NCBI GenBank assembly: GCA_903938815.1
Contig: CAJAES010000021.1
Location: 1 to 40,298, forward strand
Source of the DNA: an uncultured beta proteobacterium
GTDB lineage: Bacteria; Pseudomonadota; Gammaproteobacteria; Burkholderiales; Burkholderiaceae_C
Direction of reading: 5' to 3'
Length of the DNA: 40,298 nt
The notes under the pieces were generated by a model. It saw only the letters and a list, made by a program, of their open reading frames with translations, was not told the origin of the DNA and searched no databases. Positions 15,095 through 24,100 of this stretch are shown here, in pieces. Both the position numbers and the translations under genes were made by a program. Position 1 is the first letter of the stretch. The number at the start of each line of letters is the position of its first letter.

Positions 15095-17101
15095 ATGAGC
15101 TGGGATCTCACCGCGCTCCTGAATGCCGCGGACCCGCGCGCACCGCAGCCCGTGCGCCACACCTGGCTCATCCGGCTGATGGAGTGGCTGCGCCACGCGG
15201 TGCCGCCCAAGGAGGGCGAGGTGGCGGCGGCCGAGCCGCGCACGCCGGTGGCTGCCCTGCGCCTGCGCCACCTGCTCAACGTGCTGGACCGCCACCCCGA
15301 GCACCAGGAACGCGTGCAGGGCGTGCTCCATGCCTTCTGGCGCGAGGTGGATGCCGTCGCACTGTTCGCCGATTTCGGCTTCGCGCCCCGCATGGCGCTG
15401 CGCAGCGAGGTGATCAGCCGGATCCGGCAGCGCCTGCTGCCCCGCACGCCCGAAACCGCCGACCTGGCCGACCTGTTTCCCTTGCTGTTCGACCCGGCGG
15501 ACGGGCCCTGGATCGACGCACTGGACGAAGCGCAGCTCGACCGGCTGGCGCACCTGCTGATGCCGCCCCCGGATGCGCGCGAGTGGCGGCAAGTCCTGCT
15601 GGATGCACTGACCATCCTCGTGAGCGCCGTGCAGGCCACCGGCTACGCCGGCCCGCTGCGCAAGCGCATGAGCCCGGCCCTGCTGGAAGGCGAACCCTTC
15701 CGCCAGCTCAGCACCGGCGCGGAGCGCCTGCGCACGGCCCTGCTCGAAAACGACACGGCCGCAGCACTCCAGCACGCTCACTGGCTGCGCACCCTGCTGG
15801 ACGCCTGCGGCCGCGCGAGCGAAAGCATCACCGACCATCTGGAGGAGTTCGGCGTCTCGGTCGACATCGTCTTCGAGATGGACCAGCTACGAGCCCGTAC
15901 ACGGCGCATCGAACTGCTGCTGGAATGTCTGCTCGCGCCGTCGCCGGGCACTGCCCTGCAGCGCCTCGTGTCCAACCTGGTGCTGGTGGAGGGCGAGATG
16001 CGGGGCCTGCGGCGCCTGATGGCGCGGCACTACTCGCTTCTGGCCCGGCAGGTGGCCGAGCGCAACGCCGAGACCGGCGACCACTACATCACCCGTGACC
16101 GCGCCGAATACCGCCAGATGCTGCAGCGCGCGGCCGGCGGAGGCGCCATCATCGTCGGCACCACCTTCGCCAAGTTCGCTGTCGGCGCGCTGGGCCTGTC
16201 GCTCTTCTGGAACGGCTTCTGGGCCGGGGCCAACTACGCCATCAGCTTCGTGATCATCATGCTGCTGCACTGGACGGTGGCCACCAAGCAGCCGGCCATG
16301 ACGGCCCCAGCCATGGCCGCCACCCTGGGCGAACTGCGCAAGGCGCGGCCAGGCGCCGAGACGACGGTGGCCGTCGAGACCTTCGTCGACCGCGTGGCGG
16401 CGCTGATACGTTCGCAGGCGGCCGGCATCTTCGGCAACCTGATGGTCTGCGGCCCGCTGGTGCTGGCCGTGCAACTGGCCAGCGGCTGGCTCTTCGGCGT
16501 CACGCCCGTGGGCCCGGAAACCGCGGAGTATGTGCTGCACAGCCTGACGCTTCTGGGGCCGACCGTGTTCTTCGCGGTGTTCACGGGCGTGCTGCTGTTC
16601 TCGAGCTCGCTGATCGCTGGCTGGGTCGAGAACTGGTTCGTTTTCCAGCGGCTGGACAGCGCCATCGCGTGGAATCCACGCATCGTGGGCGCGCTGGGTG
16701 CGAAGCGGGCGCAATCCTGGGCGCGCTGGTGGCGCCACAACATCTCGGGCCTCGCGGCGAATGTGTCGCTCGGCATGATGCTGGGGCTGGTGCCGGCGCT
16801 GTTCGCGTTCTTCGGGCTCGGCATCGAGGTGCGGCACGTGACGCTGTCCACGGGGCAGCTGGCCGCGGCGGCCGGGGCGCTGGGGCTCGATGTGCTGCGC
16901 GAGCCCGCCTTCTGGTGGTGCCTGGCCGGCATTGCCGTGACCGGCGCGCTGAACCTGTCCGTGAGCTTCTGGTTCGCGTTCAAGGTGGCGCTGCGCTCAC
17001 GTGGCGTGCGCGTGCAGGACCGTGCGCTGATCACGGCGGCCATCCGCGCCCGCCTGAACAGCGCGCCGCTGAGCTTCCTGTGGCCCCCCAAGGACCAATG
17101 A
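15095..17101 (+). CDS. PF10136-type multi-pass membrane protein (annotated elsewhere as site-specific recombinase Gcr)
   Basis: A 668-residue protein with a large, Leu/Arg-rich helical N-terminal half and about five to six membrane segments in the C-terminal half (near 349-390, 442-467, 482-512, 555-578 and 606-633). Database members of this family carry the name site-specific recombinase. However, the sequence shows no tyrosine- or serine-recombinase motif, and an integral membrane protein is an unlikely recombinase, so the name should not be taken literally. The start ATG at 15095 follows apaG by 46 bp, and the stop overlaps the start of the GNAT gene as ATGA. Function unknown; membrane location is well supported. 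Confidence 0.8.
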   Translation: MSWDLTALLNAADPRAPQPVRHTWLIRLMEWLRHAVPPKEGEVAAAEPRTPVAALRLRHLLNVLDRHPEHQERVQGVLHAFWREVDAVALFADFGFAPRMALRSEVISRIRQRLLPRTPETADLADLFPLLFDPADGPWIDALDEAQLDRLAHLLMPPPDAREWRQVLLDALTILVSAVQATGYAGPLRKRMSPALLEGEPFRQLSTGAERLRTALLENDTAAALQHAHWLRTLLDACGRASESITDHLEEFGVSVDIVFEMDQLRARTRRIELLLECLLAPSPGTALQRLVSNLVLVEGEMRGLRRLMARHYSLLARQVAERNAETGDHYITRDRAEYRQMLQRAAGGGAIIVGTTFAKFAVGALGLSLFWNGFWAGANYAISFVIIMLLHWTVATKQPAMTAPAMAATLGELRKARPGAETTVAVETFVDRVAALIRSQAAGIFGNLMVCGPLVLAVQLASGWLFGVTPVGPETAEYVLHSLTLLGPTVFFAVFTGVLLFSSSLIAGWVENWFVFQRLDSAIAWNPRIVGALGAKRAQSWARWWRHNISGLAANVSLGMMLGLVPALFAFFGLGIEVRHVTLSTGQLAAAAGALGLDVLREPAFWWCLAGIAVTGALNLSVSFWFAFKVALRSRGVRVQDRALITAAIRARLNSAPLSFLWPPKDQ

Positions 17102-17655
17102 TCGACCTGAAGGCCGTGCCGAAGCGGCTGGAAAGCGGCCGCGTCTGGCTGGAAACGCCGCGCGAGGAGCACGCCGAGGCATTCGCCTCGGGCGTCCTGG
17201 CGTCGATGCCGGCGCTGCTGTATGTCAATTGGAGCCAGGCTCCCGTCGACCGCGAATGGGCGCGGCGCTTCTGCGCGTCCGACGCCAGGTGCACGGCCGA
17301 AGGCGAGGATCTGGCCTTCCATGTGTTCGCACGCGACGACGGCGGCTGGGTCGGCCGCATCGACGTCCACACCATCGACCTGGACGCCGGCCGCGGCGAG
17401 ATCGGCTACGTGGGCCACTCGTCGCGCGCGGGCCGGGGGCTGATGCGCGAGGCAGCGCTGCGGGTCATCGAGGCCTGCTTCGCGCAGGGGTTCCAGCGCA
17501 TCGAGGCCATGAGCGATGCGCGCAATCATCGCGCGCTGCACTTCGCGCAGACCCTGGGCATGCAGCGCGAAGGGCTGCTGCGCCGCCACGAACGGGACCC
17601 GCAGGGCGCGCTGTGCGACATGGTGCTGTTCGCGATCCTGAATCCCTCGGGCTGA
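17098..17655 (+). CDS. GNAT acetyltransferase, RimJ/RimL type
   Basis: A 185-residue acetyltransferase resembling the RimJ/RimL group, which acetylates N-termini of ribosomal proteins or small amine substrates. It has the GWVGRIDVHTID and GEIGYVGHSSRAGRGLMREA segments, the latter holding the acetyl-CoA pyrophosphate loop (R/Q-x-x-G-x-G/A pattern, SRAGRGLM). This is followed by FQRIEAMSDARNHRAL and LGMQREGLLRRHER, typical of the C-terminal half. The start overlaps the stop of the preceding membrane-protein gene (ATGA), so the two are coupled. The substrate cannot be predicted. Confidence 0.88.
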   Translation: MIDLKAVPKRLESGRVWLETPREEHAEAFASGVLASMPALLYVNWSQAPVDREWARRFCASDARCTAEGEDLAFHVFARDDGGWVGRIDVHTIDLDAGRGEIGYVGHSSRAGRGLMREAALRVIEACFAQGFQRIEAMSDARNHRALHFAQTLGMQREGLLRRHERDPQGALCDMVLFAILNPSG

Positions 17656-17933
17656 ATCCATCGACCTGAACCCGGCAGTTCGCAACCGACGGACGCTGCA
17701 CCCGCCGCGGCGGCGTCACTCCGCGAACAACGCGGCTGTCGATGGTGCGGTCACACTTCCGGCGCGGCGCCGCGTCATGTGCAAAGTTCCCGGCAGGCTC
17801 GGGAGAAGTCAGGAATGCCTGACTAGAGAACCCACACAGCAGAACTTTCCCGGCGTCCACGCCAGCAGAGCAAGCTCGGGCCGGGAGCCACGCCCAGCCA
17901 AGCAGCAGCAGGGGCGCGGTAACCCCGGGGGCC
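17656..17933. other. Gene-free interval with a nested palindrome
   Basis: No convincing gene is seen between the GNAT stop and the small membrane ORF; the frames here have no family-like features. The interval contains the concentric inverted repeats at 17782-17847. No T-rich terminator follows the GNAT gene. Confidence 0.6.
17782..17847. repeat. Two concentric inverted repeats sharing one centre
   Basis: The inner palindrome AGTCAGG-AATG-CCTGACT spans 17806-17823. An outer pair, AAAGTTC (17782-17788) and GAACTTT (17841-17847), is centred on exactly the same point, 17814.5. The 17 bp between inner and outer arms on each side do not pair consistently. It could be a pair of regulator half-sites, a folded RNA element or the ends of a lost insertion. 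No T-run supports a simple terminator. Confidence 0.5.
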
Positions 17934-18053
17934 TCAGCGGCCGTCGTCGTCGGTTGGACGTTCGCCGCGGCGACGACCGGAAAACATGGTCCACCACACG
18001 ACGAACAGGAGCAGCGCCAGCGCGGCGAGGGCCTCCAGCACAATCCACCACAT
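17934..18053 (-). CDS. Possible 39-residue single-span membrane protein
   Basis: The frame encodes MWWIVLEALAALALLLFVVW, continues WTMFSGRRR and ends in an acidic DDDGR tail: one hydrophobic helix (about 3-22) followed by a basic cluster, giving an Nout-Cin or monotopic small protein. AGGA lies 9 nt upstream of the ATG, a good ribosome binding site. Its start codon overlaps the mltA start codon on the opposite strand (CATG at 18051-18054). I recall similar short Trp-rich ORFs in Burkholderiales but have not checked. Function unknown. Confidence 0.5.
   Translation of the reverse strand: MWWIVLEALAALALLLFVVWWTMFSGRRRGERPTDDDGR
18039..18044 (+). promoter_or_regulatory. -10-like hexamer 7 nt before the mltA ATG
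   Basis: CACAAT (four of six matches to TATAAT) ends 7 nt before the mltA start at 18052, which has no Shine-Dalgarno sequence. The spacing equals that at apaG, rpe and purU in this window, so a leaderless mltA transcript is possible. No -35 is evident. Confidence 0.3.
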
Positions 18054-19269
18054 GCTTCGAGTTCCTGTCTCTGGTGCTGCTGCGTTCAGTGCCCTCATTC
18101 TAGGTGCGTCGATGCTGCTGGCGGGGTGCATGGCCTTGCCGCCGGTGCCGGTACTGCCGCGCACACCGACACCGACACCGACACCGACACCAACGCCAAC
18201 CACGCCCGCGGCCGAGCCCGCCGGCGCCGCGGCGCCGAGGCCGCCCGTCCAGCCGATCGAGCGTGCCCGTGCAGTCTGGCAACCCGCGGCCTGGGAGGAC
18301 CTGCCCGGCTTCGACAACGACACCCTGCTGGCCGCGTGGCCTGCGCTCGTGGCCGGCTGTGCGCGGCCGCTGCGCGGCTGGGCGGGCGTCTGCGCCCGCG
18401 TGCTGCTCGAGCCGCCCACGGACGAGGCCGGAGCCCGCGCCTTCCTGCGCCAGCACCTGCAGCCGTACGCCGTGCAGGCGCCTGACGGCCGCGTGCAAGG
18501 CTTGATCACCGGCTACCACGAGCCGCTGATGGAAGCGCGCCGACAGCGCGACGCGCGCCACGCCACGCCCTTGTACTCACTGCCGCCGATGCTCCAGGAC
18601 ACCAGGCGCGAGCCCTGGTTCACGCGGCGCCAGATCGACACCACGGCGGCGGCACGCGCCGCGCTGCAGGGCCGCGAGATCGCGTGGCTGGCGGACCCGC
18701 TGGATGCGCTGGTGCTGCAGATCCAGGGTTCCGGCCGCCTTCGGATCACCGAGGCCGATGGCCAGGTGAGCAGCGTCCGGCTGGCCTACGCGGGCCACAA
18801 CGGCCACGTCTACCGCTCGGTCGGCAGGTGGCTGATCGACCAGGGCGAACTCACGGCGGACGGCGCATCGTGGCCCGCGATCAAGGCCTGGGCGCGCGCG
18901 AACCCGAAACGCGTGGACGAGATGCTCTGGGCCAATCCGCGCGTGGTGTTCTTCCGCGAAGAACCCCTGCCCGATCCGGGCGTGGGGCCGCGCGGCGCCA
19001 TGGGCGTGCCGCTGACGCCGGAACGCTCGATCGCGGTCGACCCGCAGAGCATCCCTTATGGCGCCTGGGTCTGGCTGGACAGCACCGAGCCGTTGTCGAG
19101 CACACCGCTGCAGCGGCTGGTGACGGCCCAGGACACCGGCAGCGCCATCGTCGGCGCGGTGCGCGCCGACTACTTCTGGGGCTGGGGCGACAACGCCGAG
19201 GCGCAGGCCGGCCGCATGAAGCAGGCGCTTCGGATGTGGGTGCTCTGGCCGGCCGCGGCGCCCGGCTGA
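18052..19269 (+). CDS. mltA: Membrane-bound lytic murein transglycosylase A
   Basis: MltA cleaves peptidoglycan glycan strands with formation of 1,6-anhydro-muropeptides, anchored to the outer membrane. The 405-residue lipoprotein has a signal peptide with lipobox LAGC (Cys26). A Thr-Pro repeat linker follows at about 38-52. The catalytic region then shows GLITGYHEPLMEARR, LQIQGSGRL, YAGHNGHVYRSVGRWL, and a 3D-type C-terminal segment AQDTGSAIVGAVRADYFWG that includes the family's catalytic aspartate (ADYFWG). The ATG at 18052 gives the best lipoprotein signal; an upstream ATG at 17986 would add 22 residues and spoil it. The gene neighbours apaG in related genomes. Confidence 0.95.
   Translation: MLRVPVSGAAAFSALILGASMLLAGCMALPPVPVLPRTPTPTPTPTPTPTTPAAEPAGAAAPRPPVQPIERARAVWQPAAWEDLPGFDNDTLLAAWPALVAGCARPLRGWAGVCARVLLEPPTDEAGARAFLRQHLQPYAVQAPDGRVQGLITGYHEPLMEARRQRDARHATPLYSLPPMLQDTRREPWFTRRQIDTTAAARAALQGREIAWLADPLDALVLQIQGSGRLRITEADGQVSSVRLAYAGHNGHVYRSVGRWLIDQGELTADGASWPAIKAWARANPKRVDEMLWANPRVVFFREEPLPDPGVGPRGAMGVPLTPERSIAVDPQSIPYGAWVWLDSTEPLSSTPLQRLVTAQDTGSAIVGAVRADYFWGWGDNAEAQAGRMKQALRMWVLWPAAAPG
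18163..18198 (+). repeat. Hexanucleotide repeat (ACACCG)n in the mltA linker
   Basis: Four perfect ACACCG units at 18163-18186 are followed by the degenerate units ACACCA and ACGCCA. They encode the Thr-Pro dipeptide repeats between the lipid anchor and the catalytic domain. Slippage would add or remove two residues without shifting the frame, changing the tether length. Confidence 0.85.
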
Positions 19270-19289
19270 GCGCCCGCGGCCCGGGTGGA

Positions 19290-20411
19290 TCAGGCCACGA
19301 CGACCCGGTTGCGGCCCTGGGCCTTGGCCTCGTAGAGCGCCTGGTCGGCCCGCGCCAGCGTCTGCGCCACGGACTCGCCGGCATGGTGCTCGGCCAGGCC
19401 CGCCGACACCGTGACCTGCAGGCCCGGCAGGTCCGGCTCGAAGCGCAGCTGCGCGACGCGTTCGCGCAGTCGCTCGACCCCGCCACGCGCCAGCGGGGCG
19501 CGGGAGTCGGACAGCATCAGCACGAACTCCTCGCCGCCCCATCGCGACAGCACGTCGGACAGGCGCCGCACGGTCTGCATCTCGCGCGCGAGCGTGCGCA
19601 GCACTTCGTCGCCGGCGGCGTGGCCCTGGCGGTCGTTGATCTGCTTGAAGTGGTCGACGTCGATGACCGCCAGGCAGAAGGTATGGCCCGAACGCACGCA
19701 GCGCCGGTGTTCCTGCTCCATCAGGTCGAGCATGTGGCGACGGTTGGGCAGGCCGGTGAGCTCATCCCGCGTGGCCAGTTCCTGAATGCGCGCCACGGCG
19801 TGCGCCAGATCCGACTTCTGGCGGCGCAGGCGTTCGCGCACGCTGCTGAAACGGCTGGCCAGCATGGACATCGCCGGCATCATCGTGGCGATCATGAGGA
19901 AGTGGCCCAGCTCCACCCGGGGCTGGTAGACATCGGGCCGCAGCCAGGCCATGAGGGCCATCGCAGCGCCGAACAGCGCCACCGCATAGAAGCCGACGGC
20001 GCTCACCGCGCGTGGGCGCAGCTGGAACAGGCCGAACGCGATGATCACCATCACGATCGGGAACACGCTGCCCCGGCCTTCGCCCACCAGCGCGTACGCG
20101 ACCACGCCGCTCGAGATGGCGTACAGCATCTGCGGCAGCGTCAGGGAGGGATCGCGCAGCCTGCGCGACCAGCCGGCGCGGATGAGGCAGAAGAACACCA
20201 GCATGCCGCCCAGCGAGGCGGCTGTCCACCACCACACCGGTGCGGACGCGGCGATGCCCACGAACACGAAGTAGTGCATGGCGACGACGCCGGCCGACAT
20301 CAGCAGCATCGCCAGGCCGGCCTGCGACAGGCGCATGCGCTGCACCGGGTCGGTGGTCAGCAGCGCGTCGAGGGCGCGGCGATGGAGGGGCGGGGATGCG
20401 TTCAGGGACAT
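19290..20411 (-). CDS. Membrane diguanylate cyclase (GGDEF protein)
   Basis: A 373-residue protein that should make cyclic di-GMP. The N-terminal half has about six membrane helices (first near 31-50, last near 170-185) with no recognisable sensor domain. A short coiled segment leads into the GGDEF domain from about 212. The domain has RDELTGLPNRR, DVDHFKQINDRQGHAAGDE and the active-site GGEEF at 292-296. An RxxD inhibitory-site motif (RLSD, 283-286) lies five residues ahead of it, so product inhibition is expected. No EAL domain is present. The ATG at 20411 precedes a plausible cytoplasmic N-terminus. The gene is convergent with mltA and 23 bp from the second Lrp gene upstream. Confidence 0.93.
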   Translation of the reverse strand: MSLNASPPLHRRALDALLTTDPVQRMRLSQAGLAMLLMSAGVVAMHYFVFVGIAASAPVWWWTAASLGGMLVFFCLIRAGWSRRLRDPSLTLPQMLYAISSGVVAYALVGEGRGSVFPIVMVIIAFGLFQLRPRAVSAVGFYAVALFGAAMALMAWLRPDVYQPRVELGHFLMIATMMPAMSMLASRFSSVRERLRRQKSDLAHAVARIQELATRDELTGLPNRRHMLDLMEQEHRRCVRSGHTFCLAVIDVDHFKQINDRQGHAAGDEVLRTLAREMQTVRRLSDVLSRWGGEEFVLMLSDSRAPLARGGVERLRERVAQLRFEPDLPGLQVTVSAGLAEHHAGESVAQTLARADQALYEAKAQGRNRVVVA

Positions 20412-20434
20412 CGTCAGGTAGCGAGGGTACTCCC

Positions 20435-20983
20435 TTACGCGGCAGGGTTGCCCAGGTGCCCGAGCGGCAGAAGTGCGCCGGCCTTCACTTCGCCCAGCGA
20501 GAAGCTGGTGTGGATGTCCTTCACGTTGGGAAGGTTCAACAGCGTATCGACGGAAAACCGCGAGTAGGCGTCGAGGTCCGTCGCCATGACCTGCAGCTCG
20601 AACGTGCCCGCGCCGCTGATGTAGTGGCAGGCGATGACCTCTGGCAGGGCGCGGATCTGCGCCTCCAGCGCGCGCATCGAATCGCCGCCGCTGCGCTCGG
20701 TGTCCACGCGCACGAAGGCCAGCACGCCGAGCCCGATGCGACGCCGGTCGATCTCGGCGCGGTAACCCGTGATGTAGGCCTGCTCCTCGAGGCGGCGCAC
20801 GCGCCGCCACGTGGGCGCCGCCGACAGCCCGATGCGCTGCGCCAGTTCGGTGTTGGACAGGCGCGCGTCTTGCTGGAGTTCCCGCAGGATCGAGATGTCA
20901 TAGCGGTCCAGCGCCGCCCCGGAAGGCTCCGCCACCTCGGCGTCGGGCACATGGGTTTTCCCTGGCGTCGACCTTTTCAGCAT
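20435..20983 (-). CDS. Lrp/AsnC family regulator divergent from indolepyruvate oxidoreductase
   Basis: A 182-residue Lrp-type regulator with a roughly 25-residue N-terminal extension before the canonical start ALDRYDISILRELQQDARLS. The helix-turn-helix includes LAQRIGLSAAPTWRRVRRLEEQAYI, and the C-terminal RAM domain has VIACHYISGAGTFELQVMATDL. The ATG at 20983 has GGAAG 8 nt upstream and was preferred to a GTG at 20998. It lies divergent from the aryl-pyruvate oxidoreductase gene across a 129-bp spacer with inverted repeats. This suggests that it responds to an aromatic or branched amino acid and controls that gene. Confidence 0.92.
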   Translation of the reverse strand: MLKRSTPGKTHVPDAEVAEPSGAALDRYDISILRELQQDARLSNTELAQRIGLSAAPTWRRVRRLEEQAYITGYRAEIDRRRIGLGVLAFVRVDTERSGGDSMRALEAQIRALPEVIACHYISGAGTFELQVMATDLDAYSRFSVDTLLNLPNVKDIHTSFSLGEVKAGALLPLGHLGNPAA

Positions 20984-21112
20984 TGATTTGTCTTCCACGG
21001 ATATTTCTCAGCAAGAACCTTGCTTTCAGTATGCCTTTGAGGGCATCAAAAGAAAAGACATGCAAGCCTTGCTTGCCTACACTTCCGCAACCCACCGCTG
21101 GAGCAGCCGACC
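20984..21112. promoter_or_regulatory. Divergent control region with GCAAG/CTTGC inverted repeats
   Basis: Two related inverted repeats lie 51 bp apart: GCAAG-AAC-CTTGC (21011-21023) and GCAAG-C-CTTGC (21062-21072). Between them is a third, ATGCC (21031-21035) with GGCAT (21042-21046). Spacing of about five helical turns would put the two GCAAG sites on the same face of the DNA, as Lrp octamers favour. They are candidate operators for the adjacent Lrp protein. Confidence 0.5.
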
Positions 21113-24100
21113 ATGAATGCACCCCTGCCCGACGCCATCCGCAAGGCGCTGGAAAGCGTGACGCTCGAAGACAAGTACACGCTGGCCGAGGGCCGCGCCT
21201 TCATGAGCGGCGTGCAGGCCCTGGTGCGGCTGCCGATGCTGCAGCGCCAGCGCGACATGCTCTCGGGCCTGAACACGGCCGGCTTCATCAGCGGCTACCG
21301 CGGCAGCCCGCTCGGCGGCTACGACCAGGCACTGTGGTCGGCGCGCAAGCACCTGGCAGAACAGCACATCGTGTTCCAGCCGGGCGTGAACGAGGAACTC
21401 GGCGCCACGGCGGTCTGGGGCACGCAGCAGCTCGACCTGTACCCGAAGGAGAAGAAGTACGACGGCGTCTTCGGCATCTGGTACGGCAAGGGCCCGGGGG
21501 TGGACCGCTGCTCCGACGTCTTCAAGCACGCCAACATGGCGGGCACCAGCCGCCACGGCGGCGTGATCGCCATCGCCGGCGATGACCACGTCGCCAAGAG
21601 CAGCACCGCACCGCACCAGAGCGACCACATCTTCAAGGCCTGCGGGCTGCCGGTGTTCTTCCCGTCCAGCGTGCAGGACATCCTCGACATGGGGCTGCAC
21701 GCCTTCGCCATGAGCCGCTTCTCGGGCGTATGGAGCGGCATGAAGACCATCCAGGAGGTCGTGGAGTCGGCTTCGTCGGTGATCGTCGACCCGGGCCGCG
21801 TGAAGATCGTGCTGCCCGAGGACTTCCTGATGCCGCCGGGCGGCCTGCACATCCGCTGGCCCGACGCGCCGCTGGAGCAGGAGGCGCGGCTCATGGACTA
21901 CAAGTGGTACGCGGCGCTGGCCTATGTGCGCGCGAACCGCCTGAACCACAACGTGGTCGAGACCGCGCATGACCGCTTCGGCCTGATCGCCAGCGGCAAG
22001 GCCTACAACGACATGCGCCAGGCGCTGTCGGACCTGGGCCTGGACGACGCCACCTGCCGCTCGCTGGGCATCCGCGTGCACAAGGTCAACGTGGTGTGGC
22101 CGCTGGAGGCCACCATCACGCGCGAGTTCGCGCAGGGGCTGCAGGAGATCCTGGTCGTCGAGGAGAAGCGCCAGGTCATCGAGTACCAGGTCAAGGAAGA
22201 GCTCTACAACTGGCGCACCGACGTCCGCCCCAACGTGCTGGGCAAGTTCGACGAGCCCGACGGCGACAGCACCGGCGGCGAATGGAGCATGGCCAACCCG
22301 AGCGAGAACTGGCTTCTGCGCGCCAAGGCGGACCTGACCCCCGCCATCATCGCCAAGGCCATCGCGAAGCGCCTGAAGAAGCTCGGCGTGCCCGAGGACG
22401 TGGCCGCGCGCATGGACCAGCGCCTGGCCGTCATCGCCGCCCGCGAGCGCGAGCTGATCGAGCTCAGGACCGACACCGGCGAGCGCACGCCCTGGTTCTG
22501 CAGCGGCTGCCCCCACAACACCAGCACGCGCGTGCCCGAGGGCAGCCGCGCGGTGGCTGGCATCGGCTGCCACTACATGTCGGTCTGGATGGACCGCAGC
22601 ACCAGCACCTTCACGCAGATGGGTGGCGAGGGCGTCCCCTGGGTGGGGCAGTCGCCGTTCACGAAGGAAAAGCACATCTTCGCCAACCTGGGCGACGGCA
22701 CCTACTTCCACAGCGGCATCCTGGCGGTGCGCCAGAGCATCGCCTCGGGCGTGAACATCACCTACAAGGTGCTCTACAACGACGCCGTCGCCATGACGGG
22801 CGGCCAGCAGGTGGGCGAGCGGCCCGAGGGCCACAGCACGCTGCAGATCATGAAGAGCCTGGTCAGCGAAGGCGTGGCGAAGCTGACCATCGTGACCGAC
22901 CAGCCCGAGAAGTACCAGGGCGTGGCGCTGGAGCCCGGCGTCGTCGTGCAGCACCGCGACGAACTCGACCGCATCCAGCGCGAGTTCCGCGAGCTTCAGG
23001 GCACCACGGTGATCCTGTATGACCAGACCTGCGCCACCGAGAAGCGCCGCCGCCGCAAGCGCGGCAAGCTCGCCACGCCCGACAAGCGCGTGGTCATCAA
23101 CGAACTGGTCTGCGAGGGCTGCGGCGACTGCAGCGTGCAGAGCAACTGCCTGAGCGTGGAACCGGTCGAGACCGAGTTCGGCCGCAAGCGCCGCATCAAC
23201 CAGAACAGCTGCAACCTCGACTATTCGTGCGTGAAGGGCTTCTGCCCGAGCTTCGTCACGGTGGAAGGCGGCACGCTGAAGAAGCCGAAGAAGGAGCAGC
23301 GCGGCGACCTATCCGCCCTGCCCGCGCTGCCCGAGCCCGCACTGCCCGTTGCCGAGACGGCCTGGGGCATCGTGGTCGCCGGGGTCGGCGGCACCGGCGT
23401 CATCACCATCGGTCAGCTTCTGGGCATGGCCGCGCACCTCGAAGGCAAGGGCGTGGTCACGCAGGATTCCGCGGGCCTGGCCCAGAAGGGCGGCGCCACC
23501 TGGAGCCACATCCAGATCGCCAACCGGCCCGACGCCATCTTCACGACCAAGGTCGACACCGCCAAGGCCGATCTCGTCATCGGCTGCGACGCCATCGTCG
23601 GCGCGTCGAAGTACACGCTGGCCGTGATGCAGCAGGGGCGCACCTACGTGGCGCTGAACACCCACGGCACCCCGACCGCCGGCTTCGTCAAGAACACCGA
23701 GTGGCAGTTCCCAGGGGGCAACTGCGAAGCGGCCGTGAAGGGCAGCGTGGGCGAGGCGATGCTGGGCGCCTTCGACGCCGAGCAGGTCTCGGTGCAGATG
23801 CTGGGCGACAGCATCTACACGAACCCGCTGCTGCTGGGCTACGCATGGCAGCGCGGCCGCATCCCGCTGACGCACGCGGCGCTGATGCGCGCCATCGAGC
23901 TCAACGGCGTGCAGATCGACAACAACAAGGCCGCGTTCGAGTGGGGCCGGCGCTGCGCGCACGATCTGGCAGCGGTGCAGGCTCTGTTCAAGGCGCAGGC
24001 CGTGATCCAGTTCGTCAAGCGCCGCTCGCTGGCCGACATGGTGAAGACGCGCACCGAGTTCCTCACCGGCTACCAGGACGCCGCCTATGCCGCGGGCTAT

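Noticed and set aside
15095..17101. Mobile element suggested by the name site-specific recombinase
   Set aside because: No recombinase motifs, no flanking repeats or attachment sites, and the protein is a multi-pass membrane protein.
17777..18103. Plus-strand frame of 108 codons upstream of mltA
   Set aside because: Low-complexity Arg/Gln/Gly product, no ribosome site, overlaps the better-supported small membrane ORF and the nested palindrome.
18684..20567. Plus-strand frame of 627 codons across the end of mltA and the diguanylate cyclase
   Set aside because: It runs out of frame through mltA and antisense to the GGDEF gene; the product is Arg/His-rich and shows no family features.
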